A stretch of DNA of 64,000 nt, from positions 62,001 through 126,000 of the forward strand of contig JAPFQT010000417.1 of NCBI GenBank assembly GCA_027627225.1, given 5' to 3'. The number at the start of each line of letters is the position of its first letter. Within the stretch, counting starts at the first letter, position 1. The position numbers were made by a program, and so were the translations under genes. This document shows positions 48,536-63,183 of the stretch, in pieces. Origin of the DNA: Congeria kusceri. Taxonomy: Eukaryota > Mollusca > Bivalvia > Myida > Dreissenidae. A model generated the notes under the pieces. It was given only the letters and a program-made list of their open reading frames with translations. It did not search any database and was not told the origin of the DNA.

Positions 48536-49901
48536 TTTTATATTGCACTCCTGTTAAATGTATTGTCAATAAAAAAAACGTCCATAATGTTTAAATATTT
48601 GTTTACCAGTAGGCAGACTAAAACGTATGATAAAGATCAAGGACAACTGTTTTAACAATACATAACAACTAATATAGTCAGAATAGGTTTGATAGCATTA
48701 ACGTTACATAGTAACACACACGTTTTCATGCTTATTCGATTATTACTAATAACCATTACAGCCATTAATTAGATCATATATTTATTGCAGCTGTAACAAC
48801 AAAGATAAAGCTTTGACATATAAACTCAGGGAAAGTGTCCCATGTATAGCCCATACAGATTTCGATTCCCATGTAATAATGGTATGTCAAAACTAACGAT
48901 AATTCAGATTGCCTGCAGCTGATTTTAGTACAACTGATCCAATCTCATGTTCCATTAATGTAGTTTGAGGGTCTGTTATACAACAAATGGAAAAAGATTT
49001 TAGTCTGACGCTGTAAAATAATAAGATAGCATAGAATGAAAATATTGACACCATTAAAGTAGAAAAATGTGATGCAGTCAGGTTACGGTTATCCGAAATT
49101 ACCATATAAAATGAATTAAATTAATTTGTTAATATCACTAATTAACATCCAATTTGTCCACAGGTGCGTGTCAAAGTATATCGCTATGCTACTGAAAAGA
49201 GGCACAATATAGTTACGTAATATTTGGAATACAATACGACTGAATACGTTTTTAAAATAATAAATGCATAAAGTTTACGCGATTGAATATATCATACATT
49301 CAAAACAAACGTAAACGCCCTTACGCATAAAAATTACACTTACTCTTTAGTGGAGGCCTCTTACAATTACATTATAGCTAAGAAAAACGCATTGAGTCAT
49401 GCAATTATACCTATCAAAAAGGCAGTTGTGGCTTAAACTGGTTCTTTAAATCTTTGATAATGCAAATACTGGTATATAGGGCATAGAACACACCGTAGAG
49501 ACCACAATGACGTATTATAAGAAGCAATTTTGATTACGACAGACAGCAAGCGAACACTATCAGTACTACACTTCGAAATAATGCTTGAAGTGTGGGCAAC
49601 CCAAAGTAAAGTATCAAAATGTAAAGTATACTAATTAATTTTATTATTATGTACGAGACACGAAACTCGTCGTAAGTTAAAATTAAGCTAATGATAGCAA
49701 CTCCATGCTGGAAATGAGTGAAACCGAACAAAGCATTCAAGAAATTTGTTATAAAGACATTATATTGTTATCAGTAATAGGGATCATTAAACGAGAGATC
49801 AAATAATGTATTATTAGCCATTTATTTGTAGTCAAACGCTGTGAGGCCCGGCAACTCGCCAAATGGAATGTATTTGAGGAGAACAAATGTAGGACGTATA
49901 C
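48536..49901. repeat. Partial higher-order unit
   Basis: This contains another copy of the 'ccattaatgtagtttgaggg' block (48,951) and runs to the 'gcatttcgggaacgtattac' anchor at 49,902. It is more diverged than the units to the right. Confidence 0.7.
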
Positions 49902-52900
49902 GCATTTCGGGAACGTATTACACATACAACAAACATGATCCTTCTTTTCCTTAAGTTATGTACTAATTTAAATTCACACCGTGCTTTGTTAGAGTTATTT
50001 CTTGGGTGGGGATAATTCCAACAATGATCCGTTTCATTCACTTAAAACAAACCGAATGCATATACACATTTTTTCCAAACTTAAACGTGCGCTATTCTTT
50101 CAGACCATATGTTAAAGCAAAACACTATTTAAAATATACGGGTGCCGAATAAGTAAGGAAATGAATTACATTTGTTTGGATATACTTCAATATGATATGG
50201 GTAAGTATCAAATATATATAGACAGTACCTTAAATCAAAGTATATTGTCCTTTTTTATTGAAACAAACAGACATAAAAGTCTTCAAAGAAACTGCTTAAA
50301 TTAAAGGTGTAAGGATATTTTTCTAATAGATCAAAACGCATTTAATATATGCTTGGTGAGAAACTATGTATTCAGACAATAGGGATTTAATCCCCACAAA
50401 ATACGGGAGGTGCTATAATGCGTGATAATATATGGCCAATGCAATAACTGCATTTAGGACATGAAAAACATTTACAAACCTGTACAATTGCCATGATATC
50501 CCTACACACGACATTCGCCATAAGTATGCATAAGCTGATAAAGATAGAAATTGAATCCATAGTATGCATAAAAAGCTTACAATTAAAAACATGATGGAGA
50601 GAAATCAGAGAAAATAAGACAATCGAATAATCAGCATACATAATGCGGAATATTATTCTGTTCGTTAGACGTTTACCACAAATATAAGCATATGGAATTA
50701 CAATTATTTGTGAAAATAAATAAAATAACATTTGTTTTTGCCCCATATGCATGCGCAAGCATCTCAACATACTTCCAAAAGAAATAAACGCATGTAACTT
50801 AATGCTCGAAATGCAACCAGATTTAATACCTTTATAATTTAATAAAGAATACCTTTATGCTTCAGAAAATATCATATATTTAATCAAATAGAAAACGTCA
50901 TTGCTCATGTAAAAAACACTGACTGTTGACAAATATGCGCTCTTTTAGTTACAAATATATACTCATATTTGTTCATCGCCTTGAAATATGCAATTGCCAA
51001 TATAAAACAGGCAAGTGAGACCTAAACTTGCTTAATAACATATAGAACAAGAACAGATGTAGGCCATAAAACGCACTGTAGACCCTAAATTATGCATTTC
51101 AATTTGTAATTTTTATTTCTACAAGACATAAGCGAACACTCAGCACGCTAATCGACATATTTCTGGAAATATGGTACACTCAACAGTACAGTATCAACTA
51201 GATGTGTCACAGACACGGATGCCCCCACCACATATGTTTGGAAACAGACAAAGGACTTGTCGCCAACACTAATTCTTGCCTCAATTTTTTTTTTTAATTA
51301 CTTTATAGTAGAAAAATGACAAAGGGTAATACTTCTACAGAAATTGGTCGCAGCTGAAATGTCTTCCTTTGCGATCGGCTAGACATTAATGTCCTTCAGC
51401 TTTGACAGTTTGAACGCCATCCGCCAAACATTTCGAGAGAGGATGAGTCCACAAAATATCGATAAGTATATATTCTATGGTGGAAGAGTGGAAAAGGGTT
51501 ATAATTCTGCCAACATTAGTCGCTGCCGAAATGCCGTCATGTATGATAACCCACACATTGAGGCCCTTTTGTTGTAAAATTTTGAGCGAAATTTATCAAA
51601 CTGTTAAAGAGAAGTTGAGTCTTCATGTCTATATTCTGTAGTAGAAAAATGGCCAAAGGCCATACATCTGCCAAAATTTATTCCTTTTAGATCATCTACA
51701 CATACTGGTTCCTCAGCTTTAAACATTGAAGCCAAATCAGCCTAGCACTTCAAAAAGTGTTGAGTCCAAAACATTTCAAGAAGTACTATAGTAGTAAAAA
51801 TGAAAGACAGCAATTAATCTGCCAAAATTGGACGCAGCCAAAATTCCGTCTTTTACGATCACCTACACATTAAGGTTCTCCAGCTGTGGACGTTTCAGTT
51901 CAATCCGCCCAGCAATGTAAGAGGAGTTCATATTTTGTATATTCTATAGTGGAAATAATGACAAAGGGCCATAATTCTTCCAAATGTTGTCTCAGCAAAA
52001 ATTCCATCTCTCACGATCACCCACACACTAAGGTTCTAAAGCTGTGAAAGTTTGAGCGAAATCCGCCCAGCAGTAAAAGAGGAGTTGAATCCATACAATT
52101 TCAGGACGTGCGTGCGTACGTTCGTACGACCCGACGGACTGCTAAGAACAATGCCTAATGCCTCCCAATGTGTGGGGACAGGAATAGAAAGGTAGAAGCA
52201 AGAAACGAACACAGTAGGCACTACATTTCGACATAATGCTGGAAATGTGACACCACCAACAATGCAGTATCAAAAAGTGAGGTAGAAGCAATATATTGCA
52301 GTGACAGAATCGGAAAAAAATGCACTTAATAAGGTGAGCTATAAAGACACGATAATGGTATCCTTTCCCCGGATAATTTATGGCTAATTGCAATCAATAA
52401 AACTGTATCAGTTGTCAAAACATGCCTAGTTCTGCAACTCGCCATAATACTGTAAATAAGACAATGAGAGCACCCGAATGCTGGAAATAAAGCCAAATCA
52501 ATGTGTTTGGGGAGAACAAATATAGAACGGTAAATAATGGAAAGTTTTGTTTAAATAATATTGATAGCATCATAAATATATTTATCAACACATGTATGAT
52601 TGGTAATTGGATTATTACTAACACTCTTTCTTCATTTGACTCTCCGCAATTCTCGGGTGTTGAACTCTAATGTATTGGCACCATGCTGTTGTCACAGTTT
52701 AGAGAATCGAATCATCTGAGATAAATGGATAATCACTCAAATTTGACTGACTGTATTTATGGCATTTTATATTGCACTCCTCTCCAATGCGTTGACAAAA
52801 CACACTTGCATAATGTTTAAATCTTTGCTAACCTGTAGTTGAATTAAAATATGTGATGATGATAAACGTCAATAATTTTAACAATCAATAATAACTAATT

Positions 52901-54116
52901 TTGTCACAATAGTATTGATAGAATCAACATTACATAGTAACACACACGTGCTCATGCTTATTCGATTATTACTAATAACCATTACAGCCATTAATGAAAA
53001 TATATCATTATTGCAGCTATAACAACACTGATAAAGCTTTAATGTATACACCCAGGGAAAGTATAACAATTTTTGCCCATACAGATTTCGATTCACATGT
53101 AATAATGGTATATCAAAACTAACGATAATCCAGATTTCCAGCAGCTGTTTTAGTACAACTGATTCAATCTCATGTTCCATTAATGTTGTTTGAGAGTCTT
53201 TTGTACAGCATATGGAAGAAGGTTTTAGTCTGGCGCAGTAAAATATTAAGATACCATAGAATAAAAATATTGACTACATTAAAGTAGAAAAAGTTGATGC
53301 CGTCAGCTTACGGTTACTCGCAATAACCCTCAAAAAGGAATTAAATTGAATTGTTAATATCAATAATTAACATCTAATTTGATCCCAGGTGCGTATCAAA
53401 GCATATCGCTATGCTATCGAAAAGAGGCACAAGCTAGTTACGTAATACTTGAAATACAATACGACTGAATACGATTTTAATATAATAAATGCATTGAGTT
53501 AACGCTATTGAAGATAATAAAACGTTAGCGGCGTTACGTAGGAAAACTACTCTGACTCTTTAGAGGGGCCCTCTTGTAAATACATTATAGCCAAGAAAAT
53601 CGCATTGAGTCATACAATTATACCAATCAAATAGGCAATTCTATAGGCAATTCTGGCTTAAACTTGTTCTTTAAATCTTTGATAATACAAATAATAGTAT
53701 ATAGGGCATAGAACACACCGAAGACACCACAATGACGTATTATAAGAAGCAATTTTGATTACGACAGACAGCAAGCGAACACAATCAGTACTACACTTCG
53801 AAATTATGCGTGAAGTGTGGCCAACACAATAGCATAGTATCAAAATGTAAGATATACTAATTAATTTTATTATTATTATATACGAGCCTCATAACTGTGT
53901 AGACGAAACACGATGTAAGTTAAAACTGAGCTATGATACCGAACAAAGTATTTAAAAAATTTGTTAGAAAGACAATATATTGTTAACAGTAATATGGATC
54001 AGTAAACGAGAGATCAAATAATGTAGTATTAGCTATTTATTTGTAGTCAAACGCTGTGAGGCACGGCAACTCGCCAAATGGAATGTATTTGTAGAGAACA
54101 AATATAGCACGTATAC
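49902..54116. repeat. Higher-order tandem unit, 4.2-kb form
   Basis: Unit boundaries are set at the 'gcatttcgggaacgtattac' anchor. The order inside is anchor, 'gacaatagggatttaat' block (50,376), 'gtgtcacagacacggatgcc' (51,205), subrepeats of about 165 bp, a CGTACG tract, 'ggaaatgtgacac' (52,241), 'gagagcacccgaatgctgg' (52,466), 'gttgtcacagtttag' (52,688), then a segment of about 1.1 kb (52,980-54,072) that later units lack. Confidence 0.85.
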
Positions 54117-57100
54117 GCATTTCGGGAACGTATTACATATACAACAAACATGATCCTAATTTTCCTTAAGTTATGCACTAATTTAAATTCACACCGTGCT
54201 TTGTTAGTTATTTCTTGGGTGGGGATAATTCCAACAATGACACTTATCATTCACTTAAAACAAACCGAATGCATATACACATTTTTTCCAAAAATAAACG
54301 TGCGCTATTCTTTCAGACCATATGTAAAAGCAAAACAATATTTAAAATATGTGGGTGCCGAATAAGTAAGCAAATTAATTACATTTGTTTGGATATACTT
54401 CAATATGATATGGGTAAGTATTAAATATATAGAGATAGTACTTTAAATCAAAGTACATTGTCCTTTTTTATTGAAACAAACAAACATAACATTCTTCAAA
54501 GAAACTACTTAAATTAAAGGTGTAAGGATATTTTTCGAATAGATCTAAACGCATTTAAGATATGCTTGGTAAGATACTATGTATTCAGACAATAGGGATT
54601 TAATCCCAGCTATCCAATTGCGTTATAATATATGGCCAATGCAATAACTGCATTTAAGACATGAACTACATTTACAGACCTGTGCAATTGCCAAGATATT
54701 CATACACACGAAATTCTCCATAAGTACGCATAAGCTGATAAAGATAGAAATCGAATCCATAGTATGAATAAAAAGCTTACAATTAAAAACATGATGGAGA
54801 GAAATCAGAGAGAATAAGACAATCGAATAATCAGCATACATAATGCGGAATATTATTCTGTCCGTTAGCCGTTTACCACAAATATTAGCATATGGAAATA
54901 AAATTATTTGTGAAAATAAATAAAATAACATTTGTATTTGCCTCACATGCATGCACAAGCATCTCAAAAACTTCCAAAAGAAATAAACGCATGTAACTTA
55001 ATGCTTGAAATGCAACCAGATTTAATACCTTTATAATTTAATAAAGAATACCTTTATGCTTCAGAAAATATCATATATTTAATCAAATAGAAAACGTCAT
55101 TACGCATGTAAAAAACACTGACTGTTGACAAATATGCACTCTTTTAGTTACAAATATATACTCATATTTGTTAACCGCCTTGAAATATGCAATTGCCAAT
55201 ATAAAACAGGCAAGTGAGACCTAAACTTGCTTAATAACATATAGAACAAGAACAGATGTAGGTAATTAATTATGCATTTCAATTTTTAATTTTTATTTCT
55301 ACAAGCTGTAAGCGAACACTCAGCACGCTAATCGACATATTTCTGAAAATATTGTACACTCAACAGTACAGTATCAACTAGATGTGTCACAGACACGGAT
55401 GCCCCCACCACATATGTTGGGAAACAGACAAAGGACTTGTCGCCAACACTAATTCTAGCCACAAAAAGTATTTTTTTTATAATTATTTTATAGTAGAAAA
55501 ATGACAAAGGGTAATACTTTTACAGAAATTGGTCGCAGCTGACATTTCTTCCTTTTCGATAGCCTAGACATTAATGTCCTTCAGCTTTGACAGTTTGAAC
55601 GCCATCCGCCAAGCATTTCAAGAGAGGCTGAGTCCACAAAATATCGATAAGTATATATTCTATGGTGGAAAGTGGAAAAGGGCCATAATTCTGCCAACAT
55701 TAGTCGCTGCCGAAATGCCTTCATGTATGCTAACCCACACATTAAGGCCCTTTTGTTGTAAAAGTTTGAACAAAGTTTATCAAACTGTTAAAGTGAAGTT
55801 GAGTCTTGATGTCAATATTCTATAGTAGAAAAATGTCCAAAGGCCATGCATCTTTCAAAATTCATTCCTTTTAGATCATCTACATATACTGGTTCCTCAG
55901 CTTTAAACATTGGAGCAAAATCAGTCTAGCACTTCAAAAAGTGTTGAGTCCAAATATTTTCAAGAAGTACTATGGTAGTAAAAATGAAAAACAGCAATTA
56001 ATCTGCCAAAATTGGACGCAGCCTAAATTTCGTCTTTTACGATCTCCTACACATTAAGGTTCTCCAGCTGTGAACGTTTCAGTTAAATCCGCCAAGCTCT
56101 GTAAGAGGAGTTCATATTTTGTATATTCTATAGTGGAAATAATGACAAAGGGCCATAATTCTACCAAATGTAGTCTCAGCAAACATTCCATCTCTCACGA
56201 TCACCCACACACTAAGGTTCTAAAGATGTGAAAGTTTGAGCGAAATCCGCCAGCAGTAAAAGAGGAGTTGAATCCATACAATTTCAGGACGTGCGTACGT
56301 ACGTTCGTACGACCCGACGGACCGCTAAGAACAATGTCTAATGCCTCCCAATGTGTGGGGACAGAAACAGAAATATAGAAGCAAGAAACGAACACAGTAG
56401 GCACTACATTTCGACATAATGCTGGAAATGTGACACTACCAATAATGCAGTATCAGAAAGTGAGGTAGAAGCTATATGTAGCATTGACTGAAATCGAAAA
56501 AAGGGCCCTTAATAAGGTGAGCTATAAAGACATGATAATGGTATCTTTACCCCGGAGAATTTATGGCTAATTGCAATCAATAAAACTGTATCAGGTGTCA
56601 AAACATGCCTAGTTCTGCAACTCGCCATAATACTGTAAATAAGACAATGAGAGCACCCGAATGCTGGAAATAAAGCCAGATCAATGTGTTTATTTAGAAC
56701 AAATATTGAACGGTAAATAATGGAAAGTTTTGTTTAAATAATATTGCTCGCATCATAAATATATTTAAGAACACATGTATAATTGGTAATGCGATTATTA
56801 CTAACACTCTTTCTTTATTTGACTCTCCCCAATTCTCGGGTGTTGAACTCTAATGCGTTGGCACCATCCTGTTGTCATAGTTTAGAGAATCGTATCATCT
56901 GAGATAAATGGATAATCACTCAAATTTGGCTGATTGTATTTATGGCATTTTATATCGCACTCCTCTCAAATGCGTTCATAAAACACACTTGTATAACAAT
57001 TAAATCTTTGTTAACATGTAGTTGGACTAAACTATGTAATGTTGATAAAGGTAAACAATTTTAACAATCAATAATAACTAATTTAGTCACAATAGTATTG

Positions 57101-57204
57101 ATAGTATAAACATTACATAGTGACACACACGTGTTCAGGCTTATTCGATTATTACTAATAACCAAATGGAATGAATTTGTAGAGAACAAATGTAGGACGT
57201 ATAC
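54117..57204. repeat. Higher-order tandem unit, 3.09-kb form
   Basis: Same internal order as the previous unit, but the 1.1-kb segment is missing. The junction 'attactaataacc|aaatgg' is at about 57,163. Confidence 0.85.
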
Positions 57205-60200
57205 GCATTTCGGGAACGTATTACATATACAACAAACATGATCCTTCTTTTCTTTAAGTTATGCACTAATTTAAATTCACACCGTGCTTTGTTAGTTATT
57301 TCTTGGGTGGGGATAATTCCAACAATGACACTGATCATTCACTTAAAACAAACCGAATGCATATACACATTTTTTCTAAAAATAAATGTGCGCTATTCTT
57401 TCAGACCATATGTAAAGGCTAAACACTATTTAAAATATGTGGGTGCCGAATAAGTAAGCAAATTATTTACATTTGTTTGGATATACTTCAATATGATATG
57501 GGTAAGTATTAAATATATAGAGATAGTACTTTAAATCAAAGTACATTGTCCATTTTTATTGAAACAAACATACATAGCATTCTTCATAGAAACTACTTAA
57601 ATTAAAGGTGTAAGGATATTTTTCTAATAGATCAAAACGCATTTAATATATGCTTGGTAAGATACTATGTATTTAGACAATAGGGATTTAATCCCCGCTA
57701 TCCAATTGCGTTATAATATATGGCCAATGCAATAACTGCATTTAAAACATGAAATACATTTACAAACCTGTGCAATTGCCAAGATATTCATACACAGGAA
57801 ATCCGCCATAAGTACGCATAAGCTGATAAAGATAGAAATCGAATCCATAGTATGAATAAAATGCTTACAATTAAAAACATGATGGAGTGAAATCAGAGAG
57901 AATAAGACAATCGAATAATCAGCATACATAGTGCGGAATATTATTCTGTCCGTTAGCCGTTTACCACAAATATTAGCATATGGAAATAAAATTATTTGTG
58001 AAAATAAATAAAATAACATTTGTATTTGCCTCACATGCATGCACAAGCATCTCAACATACTTCCAAAAGAAAGAAACGCATGTAACTTAATGCTTGAAAT
58101 GCAACCAGATTTAATACCTTTATTATTTAATAAAGAATACCTTTATGCTTTAGAAAATATCATATATTTAATCAAATAGAAAACGTCATTACGCATGTAA
58201 AAAAAACTGACAAATATGCGCCCTTTTAATTACAAATATATCACACATATTTGTAAACCGCCCTGGAATATGCAATTGCCAATATAAAACAGGCAAGTGA
58301 GACCCAAACTTGCTTAATAACATATAGAACAAGAACAGATGTAGGTCATAAAACGCACTGTAGACCCTAAATTATGCATTTATATTCTTAATTTTTATTT
58401 CAACAACCTGTAAGCGAACACTCAGCACGCTAATCGACATACTTCTTAAAATATGGTACACTAAACAGTACAATATCAACTAGATGTGACACAGACACGG
58501 ATGCCCCCACCACATATGTTTGGAAACAGACAAAGGACTTGTCGCCAACACTAATTCTAGCCACAAAACGAATTTTTTTATATAATTATTTTATAGTAGA
58601 AAAATGACAAACGGTAATACTTCTACAGAAATTGGTCGCAGCTGAAATTTCTTCCTTTGCGATCGCCTAGACATTAAGGTCCTTCAGTTTTGACAGTTTG
58701 AACGCCATCCGCCAAGCATTTCAAGAGAGGCTGAGTCCACAAAATATCGATAAGTATATATTCTATGGTGGAAAAGTGGAAAAGGGCCATAATTCTGCCA
58801 ACATTAGTCGCTGCCGAAATGCCTTCATGTATGATAACCCACACACTAAGGCCCTTTTGTTGTAAAAGTTTGAACAAAGTTTATAAAACTGTTAAAGAGA
58901 AGTTCATGTCTATATTCTATAGTAGAAAAATGGCCAAAGGCCATATATCTTCCAAAATTCATTCCTTTTAGATCATCTACACATACTGGTTCCTCAGCTT
59001 TAAACATTGAAACAAAATCAGCATAGCTCTTCAAAAAGTGTTGAGTCCAAAAAATTTCAAGAAGAACTATAGTAGTAAAAATGAAAAATAGCAATAAACC
59101 TGCCAAAATTGGACGCAGCCTAAATTTCGTCTTTTACGATCACCTACACATTAAGGTTCTCCAGCTGTGAACGTTTCAGTTAAATCCGCCCAGCTCTGTA
59201 AGAGGAGTTCATATTTTGTATATTCTGTTGTGGAAATAATGACAAAGGGCCATAATTCTACCAAATGTAGTCTCAGCAAACATTCCATCTCTCACGATCA
59301 CCCACACATTAAGGTTCTAAAGATGTGAAAGTTCGAGCGAAATCCGCCAGCAGTAAAAGAGGAGTTGAATCCATACAATTTCAGGACGAGCGTACGTACG
59401 TTCGTACGACCCGACGGACCGCTAAGAACAATGTCTAATGCCTCCCAATGTGTGGGGACAGAAACAGAAATGTAGAAGCAAGAAACGAACACAGTAGGCA
59501 CTACATTTCGACATAATGCTGGAAATGTGACACTACCAATAATGCAGTATCAGAAAGTGAGGTAGAAGCTATATGTAGCAGTGACTGAAATCGAAAAAAG
59601 GTCACTTAATAAGGTGAGCGATAAAGACACGATAATGGTATCTTTACCTCGGAGAATTTATGGCTAATTGCAATCAATAAAACTGCATCAGTTGTCAAAA
59701 CATGCCTAGTTCTGCAACTCGCCATAATACTGTAAATAAGACAATGAGAGCATCCGAATGCTGGAAATAAAGCCAGATCAATGTGTTTATGGAGAACAAA
59801 TATAGAACGGTAAATAATGGAAAGTTTTGTTTAAATAATATTGCTCACATCATAAATATATTTAAGAACACATGTATGATTGGTAATGCGATTATTACTA
59901 ACACTCTTTCTTTATTTGACTCTCCCCAATTCTCGGGTGTTGAACTCTAGTGCGTTGGCACCATCCTGTTGTCACAGTTTAGATAATCGAATCATCTGAG
60001 ATAAATGGATAATCACTCAAATTTGACTGACTGTATTTATGGCATTTTATATCGCACTCCTCTCAAATGCGTTGATAAAACACACTTGCATAACAATTAA
60101 ATCTTTGTTAACCTGTCGTTGGACTAAACTATGTAATGTTGATAAAGGTAAATAATTTTAACAATCAATAATAACTAATTTTGTCACAATAGTATTGATA

Positions 60201-60301
60201 GTATAAACATTACATAGCGACACAGATGTTTTCATGCTTATCCGATTATTACTAATAACCAAATGGAATGTATTTGTAGAGAACAAATGTATGACGTATA
60301 C
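57205..60301. repeat. Higher-order tandem unit, 3.10-kb form
   Basis: Carries the same deletion junction, at about 60,260. In the first 260 bp it differs from the next unit at about nine positions, roughly 96-97% identity by eye. Confidence 0.85.
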
Positions 60302-63183
60302 GCATTTCGGAAACGTATTACATATACAACAAACATGATCCTTCTTTTCCTTCAGTTATGCACTAATTTAAATTCACACCGTGCTTTGTTAGTTATTTCT
60401 TGGGTGGGGATAATTCCAACAATGACACTGATCATTCACTTAAAACAAACCGAATGCACATACACATTTTTCCAAAAATAAATGTGCGCTATTCTTTCAG
60501 ACCATATGTAAAAGCAAAACACTATTTAAAATATGTGGGTGCCGAATAATTAAGCAAATCATTTACATTTGTTTGGATATACTTCAATATTATATGGGTA
60601 AGTATTAAATATATAGAGATAGTACTTTAAATCAAAGTACATTGTCATTTTTTATTGAAACAAACATACATAGCATTAATCATAGAAACTACTTAAATTA
60701 AACATGTTTGGATATTTTTCTAATAGATCAAAACGCATTTAATATATGCTTGGTAAGATACTATGTATTCAGACAATAGTGATTTAATCCCCGCTATCCA
60801 ATTGCGTTATAATATATGGCCAATGCAATAACTGCATTTAAGACATGAAATACATTTACAAACCTGTGCAATTGCCAATATATGCATACACACGAAATCC
60901 GCCATAAGTACGCATAAGCTGATAAAGATAGAATTCGAATCCATAGTATGAATAAAATGCTTACAATTAAAAACATGATGGAGAGAAATCAGAGAGAATA
61001 AGACCATCGAATAATCAGCATACATAGTGCGGAATATAATTCTGTCCGTTAGCCGTTTACCACAAATATTAGCATATGGAATTAAAATTATTTCTGAAAA
61101 TAAATAAAATAACATTTGTATTTGCCTCACATGCATGCACAAGCATCTCAACATACTTCCAAAAGAAATAAACGCATGTAACTTAATGCTTGAAATGCAA
61201 CCAGATTTAATACCTATATAATTTAATAAAGAATACCTTTATGCTTCAGAAAATATCATATATTTAATCAAATAGAAAACGTCATTACGCATGTAAAAAA
61301 ACTGACAAATATGCGCTCCTTTAGTTACAAATATTTCACTCATATTTGTAAACCGCCTTGAAATATGCATTTGCCAATATAAAACAGGCAAGTGAGACCC
61401 AAACTTGCTTAATAACATATAGAACAAGAACAGATGTAGGACATAAAACGCACTGTAGACCCTAAATTATTTATTTCAATTTTTAATTTTTATTTCTACA
61501 AGCTGTAAGCGAACACTCAGCACGCTAATCGACATATTTCTTAAAATATGGTACACTCAACAGTACAGTATCAACTAGATGTGTCACAGACACGGATGCC
61601 CCCACCACATATGTTTGGAAACAGACAAAGGACTTGTCGCCCACACTAATTCTAATCACAAAAAGTATTTTTTTATAATTATTTTATAGTAGAAAAATGA
61701 CAAAGGGTAATACTTCTATAGAAATTGGTCGCAGCTGACATTTCTTCCTTTGCGATCGCCTAGACATTAATGTCCTTCAGTTTTGACAGTTTGAACGCCA
61801 TCCGCCAAGCATTTGAAGAGAGGCTGAGTCCACAAAATATCGATAAGTATATATTCTATGGTGGAAAAGTGGAAAAGGGCCATAATTCTGCCAACATTAG
61901 TCGCTGCCGAAATGCCTTCATGTATGATAACCCACACACTAAGGCCCTTTTGTTGTAAAAGTTTGAACAAAGTTTATAAAACTGTTAAAGAGAAGTTCAT
62001 GTCTATATTCTATAGTAGAAAAATGGCCAAAGGCCACATATCTTCCAAAATTCATTCCTTTTAGATCATCTACACATACTGGTTCCTCAGATTTAAACTT
62101 TGAAGCAAAATCAGCCTAGCACTTCGAAAAGTGTTGAGTCCAAAACATTTGAAGAAGTACTATAGTAGTAAAAATGAAAAATAGCAATAAACCTGCCAAA
62201 ATTGGACGCAGCCTATATTTCGTCTTTTACGATCACCTACACATTAAGGTTCTCCAGCTGTGAACGTTTCAGTTAAATCCGCCCAGCTCTGTAAGAGGAG
62301 TTCATATTTTGAATATTCTAGAGTGGAAATAATGACAAAGGGCCATAATTCTACCAAATGTAGTCTCAGCAAACATTCCATCTCTCACGATCACCCACAC
62401 ACTAAGGTTCTAAAGATGTGAAAGTTTGAGCGAAATCCGCCAGCAGTAAAAGAGGAGTTGAATCCAAAATATTTCAGGACGTGCGTACGTACGTTCGTAC
62501 GACCCGACGGACCGCTAAGAAAAATGTCTAAAGCCTCCCAATGTGTGGGGACAGAAACAGAACGGTAGAAGCAAGAAACGAACACAGTAGGCACTACATT
62601 TCGATATAATGCTGGAAATAAGACAATGAGAGCACCCGAATGCTGGAAATAAAGCCAGATCAATGTGTTTATGGAGAACAAATATAGAACGGTAAATAAT
62701 GGAAAGTTTTGTTTAAATAATATTGCTCGCATCATAAATATATTTAAGAACACATGTATGATTGGTAATGCGATTATTACTAACACTCTTTCTTTATTTG
62801 ACTCTCCCCAATTCTCGGGTGTTGATCTCTAGTGCGTTAGCACCATCCTGTTGTCACAGTTTAGAGAATCGAATCATCTGAGATAAATGGATAATCACTC
62901 AAATTTGACTGACTGTATTTATGGCATTTTATATCGCACTCCTCTCAAATGCGTTGATAAAACCCACTTGCATAACAATTAAATCTTTGTTAACCTGTAT
63001 TTGGACTAAATTATGTAACGTTTATAAAGATAAATAATTTTAACAATCAATAATAACTAATTGTGTCACAATAGTATTGATAGTATAAACATTACATTGT
63101 GACACACACGTTTACATGCTTATTCAATTATTACTAATAACCAAATGGAATGTATTTGTAGAGAACAAATGTATGACGTATAC
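60302..63183. repeat. Higher-order tandem unit, 2.88-kb form
   Basis: Carries the shared deletion junction near 63,143 and an additional loss of about 216 bp at 62,617, between 'atgctggaaat' and 'aagacaatgagagc'. Confidence 0.85.

Noticed and set aside
51389..62064. Repeated 60-85-codon frames overlapping the ~165-bp subrepeats
   Set aside because: They lie in non-coding tandem subrepeats and occur in several overlapping frames of the same DNA.
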